DNA from: Methylococcaceae bacterium | GTDB lineage: Bacteria > Pseudomonadota > Gammaproteobacteria > Methylococcales > Methylococcaceae | Direction: 5' to 3' | Length of the DNA: 10,263 nt | Assembly (NCBI GenBank): GCA_012026715.1 | Contig: VEPB01000091.1 | Coordinates: 1 to 10,263, forward strand | Shown here: piece by piece, positions 7,068 to 10,263 of the stretch | Layout: each line of letters begins with the position of its first letter | Position numbering within the stretch: position 1 is the stretch's first letter | Notes under the pieces: model-generated | The model's input: only the letters and a program-made list of their open reading frames with translations | The model's database searches: none | Told to the model about the DNA's origin: nothing | Translations under genes and position numbers: made by a program

Positions 7068-7090
7068 GGTGCTTCCTCCTGAAGGGACGG

Positions 7091-7112
7091 CGGCGGGAGC
7101 GCGCTCCCGCCG
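7091..7112. other. Perfect 22-nt palindrome between the two paralogs
   Basis: CGGCGGGAGC-GC-GCTCCCGCCG is fully self-complementary and folds as a 9-bp stem with a CGCG loop. It lies between the stop of paralog B (7179) and the Shine-Dalgarno of paralog A (7067). No T-run follows on the minus strand, so processing or attenuation fits better than intrinsic termination. It could set unequal expression of the two genes in one transcript; that is inference. Confidence 0.5.
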
Positions 7113-7178
7113 GGCTCGAAGCGGACCGGACCCCGTAGAGCTTCCGATCCGCCCCTGCCGATTCCGTTGGTTAAGCGC

Positions 7179-7649
7179 TTAGTTGTTGATCAATTGCGTC
7201 CACGTAGGCGCGGGGTTCTGGATCTCGGTGCCGGCGGCATTCGCGCAATGGGCGTTGATCATGTAACTGGCTATCCCCGCGGTGGTGCGCTGGACGGTGA
7301 TGAGATAGGTGCCGGTGCCGCCCGCACCGGTCAGGATCGCCGGTCCGGGCAGCGGGCCGGCGGCGGGGGTGTCGTCCATTACGGAGCGGCCGATGGTCCC
7401 CTTGGTGATGGTGCCGGTCAGAACCCCGGGGTTGGCTTGGTTACCCGCTGCCGCCGTGTATTGGACGGAGAAACTCACTTGGGTGGTCGCCGGGTCGGTG
7501 CAGGTGAAAGACCAGGCCTCGGTCGATCCGGCCGCGGTATTGTTGTTGATGATGCCGGACCAGGTATGGGCGGCGGCTCCGCCCGCATAGGCCGCGGCCA
7601 GCAGCAGCGAGGTCGTGCACAGTGCGTGTTTGATGGTTCCAAATTTCAT
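7179..7649 (-). CDS. Small secreted protein, tandem paralog B (unknown family)
   Basis: This is a 156-residue product whose ATG lies 8 nt after AGGAG. The signal peptide ends GGAAA, predicting a mature N-terminal His28 (HTWSGIINNN), as in paralog A. C50 and C135 match the two Cys of A. The C-terminus TWTQLINN mirrors the INNN near the mature start. B is more GC-rich and has a Gly/Pro-rich insertion around residues 94-112. The 5' coding DNA contains a 46-bp block identical to paralog A, pointing to duplication with recent conversion of that end. Function is unknown. The neighbouring exported proteins suggest an envelope or extracellular role, and the order B then A suggests one transcript. Confidence 0.8.
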   Translation of the reverse strand: MKFGTIKHALCTTSLLLAAAYAGGAAAHTWSGIINNNTAAGSTEAWSFTCTDPATTQVSFSVQYTAAAGNQANPGVLTGTITKGTIGRSVMDDTPAAGPLPGPAILTGAGGTGTYLITVQRTTAGIASYMINAHCANAAGTEIQNPAPTWTQLINN

Positions 7650-7699
7650 GGTTATTGCTCCTGCCGCGGCGGTGCCGGCGGCCTGCTAGGTTGATGTCG

Positions 7700-7760
7700 G
7701 GTCCGAAGCAACCGTCCCGGTTGTTCCGGACCGGGCCGGCGCCCGTGGGGCGCCGGCCCG
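7700..7760. other. Two back-to-back strong hairpins
   Basis: The first hairpin pairs 7700-7714 with 7718-7732 (15 positions, one A-C mismatch and one G-T wobble, loop TCC). The second is a perfect 13-bp stem, CGGGCCGGCGCCC at 7732-7744 with 7748-7760, loop GTG. They abut with the C at 7732 shared. They lie between the stop of the HEAT gene (7844) and the start of paralog B (7649). There is no T-run on the minus strand. They are likely a transcript boundary or processing structure. Confidence 0.55.
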
Positions 7761-7798
7761 TCGTTGCCGTCCCCAGCCGGAGATCCGGAGGTTTCGGC

Positions 7799-7820
7799 CC
7801 GGAAGCCGTCCCGCTTCCGG
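7799..7820. terminator. Hairpin just downstream of the HEAT-repeat gene
   Basis: CCGGAAGC (7799-7806) pairs perfectly with GCTTCCGG (7813-7820) around CGTCCC, 23 nt beyond the minus-strand stop at 7844. No U-tract follows, so it is only terminator-like. With the two hairpins at 7700-7760 it makes a triple structured spacer that probably separates the HEAT gene's mRNA end from paralog B. Confidence 0.35.
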
Positions 7821-7843
7821 AATTCGCGATCGGCCGGGTCGGC

Positions 7844-8722
7844 TCAGGGTTGCCGGGGCAGGTTCTTGAGTTCCTGCAGCTTCTGGGTCGCGATGCTGCT
7901 CACCGCTTCGTCGCCGTCGCCGGCCGCCTGCTCCAGCAGCGCCAAGCCGTCGGCGTCGGCGCCGGCGGCATCGACCGCCATCAGCCGGACCGACAGATCG
8001 GGAGCGTGCAGGGCCGTTTGGAGAACCGCAGCGGACTGTGGACCGCCGCGGCGCGCCAGTCCCCACACGGCCTTGGCCCGGACTTCCGGCTCCTGGTCGG
8101 TCAGGCTTTTTTCCAGGATCTGCCGCACCGTGGTTGCGTCGGCGAGGTTTTCGCCGCTCAGGCGATCCAGCGCCGCCGCCCGCGCCACCGGGTCCGATCC
8201 GCCGGCCAGGGCCACCACTTGTTCGGCTTGTTCGCGCTTGCGCCGGGATTCCTCGGCGTTCGGCTTCTTCCCCGGTTCCTTGGGCGCGCCGGCGGCCGCC
8301 GTACACACGGCAGCGTCGCCGGCGGCGGACCTTTCCTTGATCAGGCTGGAGCCCAATATCCAGATTTCGCGCGGCTGACCGGCTTTCGCCGACTGCGCCG
8401 AGCCGCCCGCGCGGAGGAGGAAATCGGCCTTGGCGCCCAGCAGGCAGCGCAACACCGGCTGCAGCGAGGCTCCCGCGCAGGTGGCGGTGACCGGCGCTTC
8501 GGGCAGGACCGAATAGTGGATGACCGCGCCGGTACGCGCCGCGAGTTCGTCGAGCACTCGGGCGAGCGGGGCGTCGCGCGCCTCCAGGGTGACGGCGGGC
8601 TTGGCGCCCGGCTCGGCGGCGACGGCGATTTGCGGCGGTCGCGGCGCATCGATCGCCATGGCCGGGTTCGCAAGCAATGCGGCGAGGACCAGCGGGCCGA
8701 TCCGTCCGGGGATGTTGTTCAT
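7844..8722 (-). CDS. Periplasmic STN-like plus HEAT-repeat protein
   Basis: This is a 292-residue product. The signal peptide covers residues 1-23 (ANPAMA). Residues about 43-128 resemble the STN/secretin N-terminal fold: VTLEARDAPLARVLDELAARTG, then IHYSVLP and a closing REIWILGS strand. C82 and C93 inside it could pair. A Lys/Glu-rich linker (about 147-168) leads to HEAT-like helical repeats (about 169-288), including ARAAALDRL, PEVRAKAVWGLARRG and SVRLMAVDAAG. STN domains usually sit at the start of TonB receptors, FecA or secretins. Here it is joined to a protein-binding solenoid, so a scaffold or accessory for an envelope complex is plausible inference. The Shine-Dalgarno is weak (AAGGA 11 nt before ATG). 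It is first in its run of minus-strand genes. Confidence 0.8.
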   Translation of the reverse strand: MNNIPGRIGPLVLAALLANPAMAIDAPRPPQIAVAAEPGAKPAVTLEARDAPLARVLDELAARTGAVIHYSVLPEAPVTATCAGASLQPVLRCLLGAKADFLLRAGGSAQSAKAGQPREIWILGSSLIKERSAAGDAAVCTAAAGAPKEPGKKPNAEESRRKREQAEQVVALAGGSDPVARAAALDRLSGENLADATTVRQILEKSLTDQEPEVRAKAVWGLARRGGPQSAAVLQTALHAPDLSVRLMAVDAAGADADGLALLEQAAGDGDEAVSSIATQKLQELKNLPRQP

Positions 8723-9213
8723 GATCGAGAGCGTCCTTTACTAGACTGGGTTCCAATGACTCGATACATCGCGCCTTACGGCGACGAGTCGTAATGCACG
8801 TGCTGTGCCATGCAACCCGGAATCCTCCCGATGGCATCCCGGGTCCGCCGCGGAGGCCTGCAGTTAGGTCCAGGAAATCATGGCGTTGACCTCATTCCGC
8901 GCGATCAGCCAGCACCCGCCGATCAGCCGGGAAGCCGCCTCGAAGCGTCGGAAATTCGGTCTCGCGATCGCGGAAATTGAGGCATTTCCCGAACTGGCTG
9001 CGCGAACTCCCGCAATGGGTCTGGCGGTTTCCGGCCGAGAACCGCCGCGATCTGCCAATCGCTCAAAATGGGGGGCTGGAATCGGCGATCCAGGGAGCGC
9101 GGAATGGCTTCGGCGATTTCCCGGATATCCCGTGGCAGCTAAGGGATACGCCGCCGCGGGACCCCTCAAGATGAATTTCAGGATATTGATCGATAAAAGT
9201 TTTGTTAGTGGTT
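8723..9213. other. Gene-poor stretch upstream of the HEAT gene
   Basis: I see no convincing gene here on either strand. Long ORFs cross both strands (8880-9668 plus, 8864-9523 minus), but their products are low-complexity, rich in Arg, Pro and Ser, and unlike any family I know. The stretch holds small palindromes: GACTCG/CGAGTC (8758-8763 with 8785-8790), CGCGATCGCG near 8964, and GGCGGTT/AACCGCC near 9025-9048. An AT-rich segment at about 9171-9207 could hold a promoter for the plus-strand leader, but no clear -35/-10 pair stands out. It may be an eroded gene or mobile remnant. Confidence 0.4.
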
Positions 9214-9215
9214 CA

Positions 9216-9279
9216 GGCTTTGCCTCTTCGATCCTGCATGCCCCTTCGGGACAGGCCTGCAACAGGAAGAGACAAAGCC
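9216..9279 (+). other. Long imperfect hairpin overlapping the riboswitch 5' strand
   Basis: GGCTTTGCCTCTTC (9216-9229) pairs with GAAGAGACAAAGCC (9266-9279) at 13 of 14 positions. Inside the arms TGCATGCC/GGCCTGCA (one mismatch) and CC-TTCG-GG extend the rod. Its 3' arm is the same sequence that forms the 5' strand of the candidate aptamer, so the two structures exclude each other. It could be an alternative-state stem or an independent hairpin. Confidence 0.5.
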
Positions 9280-9347
9280 ACACCCGTCGCGAGGCGGGGC
9301 CGGAAAGCCGCGGGTCTTGGCGACGAGACAGCCGGGGCGCCTCCTCG
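9264..9347 (+). ncRNA. Cyclic-di-GMP-I (GEMM-I)-like riboswitch aptamer
   Basis: The layout follows GEMM-I in order. AGGA (9264-9267) can pair with TCCT (9342-9345) as P1. GACAAAGCCACACC stands where the class has CACAGGGCAAACC. CCCGTC (9283-9288) pairs with GGCGGG (9293-9298) under a GCGA loop, a GNRA tetraloop as in the class. GCCGGAAAGCC (9299-9309) stands where the class has GACGCAAAGCC. Then come GGGTCT (9312-9317) and AGACAGCCGGG (9326-9336), very close to the usual 3' half. The weak point is the 5' strand, where the ligand-contacting G (position 20 in Vc2 numbering) aligns as C or needs a one-base insertion. Ligand specificity is therefore open, and it could be a decayed copy. The element reads toward the 39-codon ORF. 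Confidence 0.55.
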
Positions 9348-9401
9348 AAATCCCACAACATTCCGTCTCGCGGCCCCCAATCCATGGGGCACTTTTCGAG
9401 G
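9343..9401 (+). promoter_or_regulatory. Candidate expression platform: anti-Shine-Dalgarno stem
   Basis: CCTCGAAA (9343-9350), which includes the 3' strand of the aptamer's P1, is perfectly complementary to TTTCGAGG (9394-9401). The latter contains the AGG of the Shine-Dalgarno for ATG 9409. A GCCCC/GGGGC hairpin (9373-9377 with 9386-9390) is nested inside, followed by ACTTTT, a weak terminator-like feature. If P1 forms, CCT is taken and the ribosome site is free, which predicts an ON switch when ligand binds. This is inferred from complementarity alone. Confidence 0.45.
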
Positions 9402-9408
9402 GAAGCAA

Positions 9409-9528
9409 ATGGAAGCTGTGACAGGAAGCGCGGTGACCGTGGCCCTGGCCGGAACCTCGCTGTCCCTTGTCTTGCGCGTTCGGCAGAAGGAGGCGCAAAC
9501 CTTCGAACATGCCGGGCCACCATCCTGA
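9409..9528 (+). CDS. 39-residue putative membrane peptide behind the riboswitch
   Basis: ATG 9409 follows AGGGA with suitable spacing (6 nt from the last G to ATG). The product begins MEAVTGSAVTVALAG and has one hydrophobic stretch (about residues 7-23) followed by basic then mixed residues (RVRQKEAQTFEHAG). It could be a single-pass small membrane protein or a leader peptide. It ends 22 nt before the convergent stop of the minus-strand gene at 9551, so it fills the available space neatly. No family is recognised and the codon evidence is thin at this length. The main support is its place behind the riboswitch-like element and the complementarity to its ribosome site. Confidence 0.35.
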   Translation: MEAVTGSAVTVALAGTSLSLVLRVRQKEAQTFEHAGPPS

Positions 9529-9550
9529 CCGGGAAACCGAGCGGGATGAT

Positions 9551-10263
9551 TCAGGGCCATTTCCAAGCTTTTTGCCGACGCCGGCCGCTGGCGCCCAGGC
9601 CGGCGAACGCGCTCCCCAGCAACCAGACCGCGCCGGGGACAGGCACGCTGGAGATGGTCAACCGGTAGTCGTTCACCGCGTTATAGACATCGCCGTCCCG
9701 GAATCCCCCCAGGAAGATGGTGTACACCTTTCCCGCCTCGGCCGTGAAGGTGACGGCGTTTCCGGAAACGTCGTCGGCCAGCCGGGTCAATCCGTGGGTT
9801 CCGAAGGGGTTGTCGGGCGTAATCGGATTGGCGTTGTCGCCCACGGCCTGTGCCACCGCCGGGGTGACGTTGTTCCAGTAACCATGATGGTTGCCGTAAT
9901 CCGTGGTGGTGTCCTGTCCCTCGAAGACCGAAAATCCGTAGTGGGCGTTCAGGCTTTGCGGCCCCAGGCTGGCTGCAGCGATCGTCACCGTCTGGGTCAC
10001 GTCGGAGCGGATCAGCCCGAAATCCATGTCGTACTGGCCGCCGTGACGGGGGGTCGTGTCATACCAGCCGCCCGGAGCCACATCCAGATCGGCGTGGATT
10101 CCGTACTGGGCGAATGAGTCGTTGCCGGAAAGGGTGGCGCCGTCGCCGGCCGAGGTCAGGACCACCGTCCAGTTCAGTGGATGGGTGCCGAGATAGTTGA
10201 AGTTGGCATCGGTCCGGGGATCGTTGCCTACCCAGGGAACCGCCGCGCCGGAGACATTTCCCG
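9551..10263 (-). CDS. VPxPxA/PEP-CTERM-type secreted protein, N-terminus off the window
   Basis: 236 residues are visible, with the frame open to the window edge; the signal peptide and real start lie outside. The visible part is rich in Asn, Asp, Gly and aromatic residues (HGGQYDMDFGL, NHHGYWNNV, TIFLGGFRDGDVYNAVNDYR), as in calcium-binding or matrix beta-sandwich proteins. The C-terminus from about residue 206 is VPVPGAVWLLGS, a short hydrophobic stretch, then GRRRQK. This matches the VPLPA variant of the PEP-CTERM signal that exosortase cuts, so the protein is probably exported, sorted through the inner membrane and released into the extracellular matrix. No exosortase is in view. The tail extends eight residues past the usual basic end (QKAWKWP). 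The GTG at 10165 is internal, not a start. Confidence 0.8.
   Translation of the reverse strand, partial: GNVSGAAVPWVGNDPRTDANFNYLGTHPLNWTVVLTSAGDGATLSGNDSFAQYGIHADLDVAPGGWYDTTPRHGGQYDMDFGLIRSDVTQTVTIAAASLGPQSLNAHYGFSVFEGQDTTTDYGNHHGYWNNVTPAVAQAVGDNANPITPDNPFGTHGLTRLADDVSGNAVTFTAEAGKVYTIFLGGFRDGDVYNAVNDYRLTISSVPVPGAVWLLGSAFAGLGASGRRRQKAWKWP

Noticed and set aside
7655..8794. 379-codon plus-strand ORF opposite the HEAT gene
   Set aside because: It is antisense to a well-supported secreted protein with a signal peptide and helical repeats; Arg/Gly-rich shadow frame.
9186..9214. Sigma-70 promoter starting with TTGATC
   Set aside because: No acceptable -10 box lies 16-18 nt downstream; only general AT-richness supports it.
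8864..9523. 219-codon minus-strand ORF
   Set aside because: There is no recognisable domain and no good ribosome site. It overlaps the riboswitch-like element in antisense, and its composition looks non-coding.
8880..9668. 262-codon plus-strand ORF
   Set aside because: It runs through the structured leader and into the convergent gene's coding DNA; the peptide is low-complexity and basic. The shorter 9409 ORF is the better plus-strand candidate.

Overview
The window is GC-rich DNA from a Gram-negative bacterium. Every sizeable gene reads on the minus strand and nearly every product carries an export signal: Sec signal peptides, a lipobox, an outer-membrane barrel and a VPxPxAxWLxGS exosortase-type C-terminus. 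A high-GC gammaproteobacterium, possibly a methanotroph-like Methylococcales member, fits the DUF1566/choice-of-anchor D proteins, the VPLPA/PEP-CTERM tail and the DUF4266-DUF3570 pair. That placement is inference; there is no rRNA, tRNA or housekeeping gene here to anchor it.

Layout on the minus strand, from high to low coordinates. 10263-9551: C-terminal part of an exosortase-sorted secreted protein, cut by the window edge. 8722-7844: periplasmic protein with an STN-like domain followed by HEAT-like repeats. 7649-7179 and 7067-6609: tandem paralogous small secreted proteins of no family I recognise. 6457-6242: a 71-residue DUF4266-like lipoprotein ending in a Gly run and Cys-Gly-Cys. 5808-3064 (start uncertain): a very large outer-membrane protein that looks like a DUF3570 barrel fused to a second barrel, with His- and Met-rich segments at the junction. 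2703-388: secreted DUF1566 protein with three Cys-paired choice-of-anchor D (HYDIN-like) repeats and two IPT/TIG-like domains. The lipoprotein and the fused barrel look like one functional pair at the outer membrane, and the metal-ligand-rich segments hint at metal or redox chemistry.

On the plus strand, 9264-9347 holds a convincing though imperfect match to the cyclic-di-GMP-I (GEMM-I) riboswitch. Its 3' strand can alternatively pair with the Shine-Dalgarno region of a 39-codon ORF (9409-9528) that ends 22 nt before the convergent VPxPxA gene. A long imperfect hairpin just upstream (9216-9279) shares its 3' arm with the aptamer's 5' strand.

The non-coding DNA is rich in repeats and structure: a four-way-junction-like repeat at 55-146, further palindromes at 212-269 and 314-336, two CCCTCTCCC hairpins at 2896-3003, two 68-69 bp inverted-repeat elements plus a third CCCTCTCCC-type relic that appear to have invaded the leader of the barrel gene (5812-6107), and a run of strong hairpins at 7700-7820. 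I saw no CRISPR array, rRNA, tRNA, transposase or integrase.
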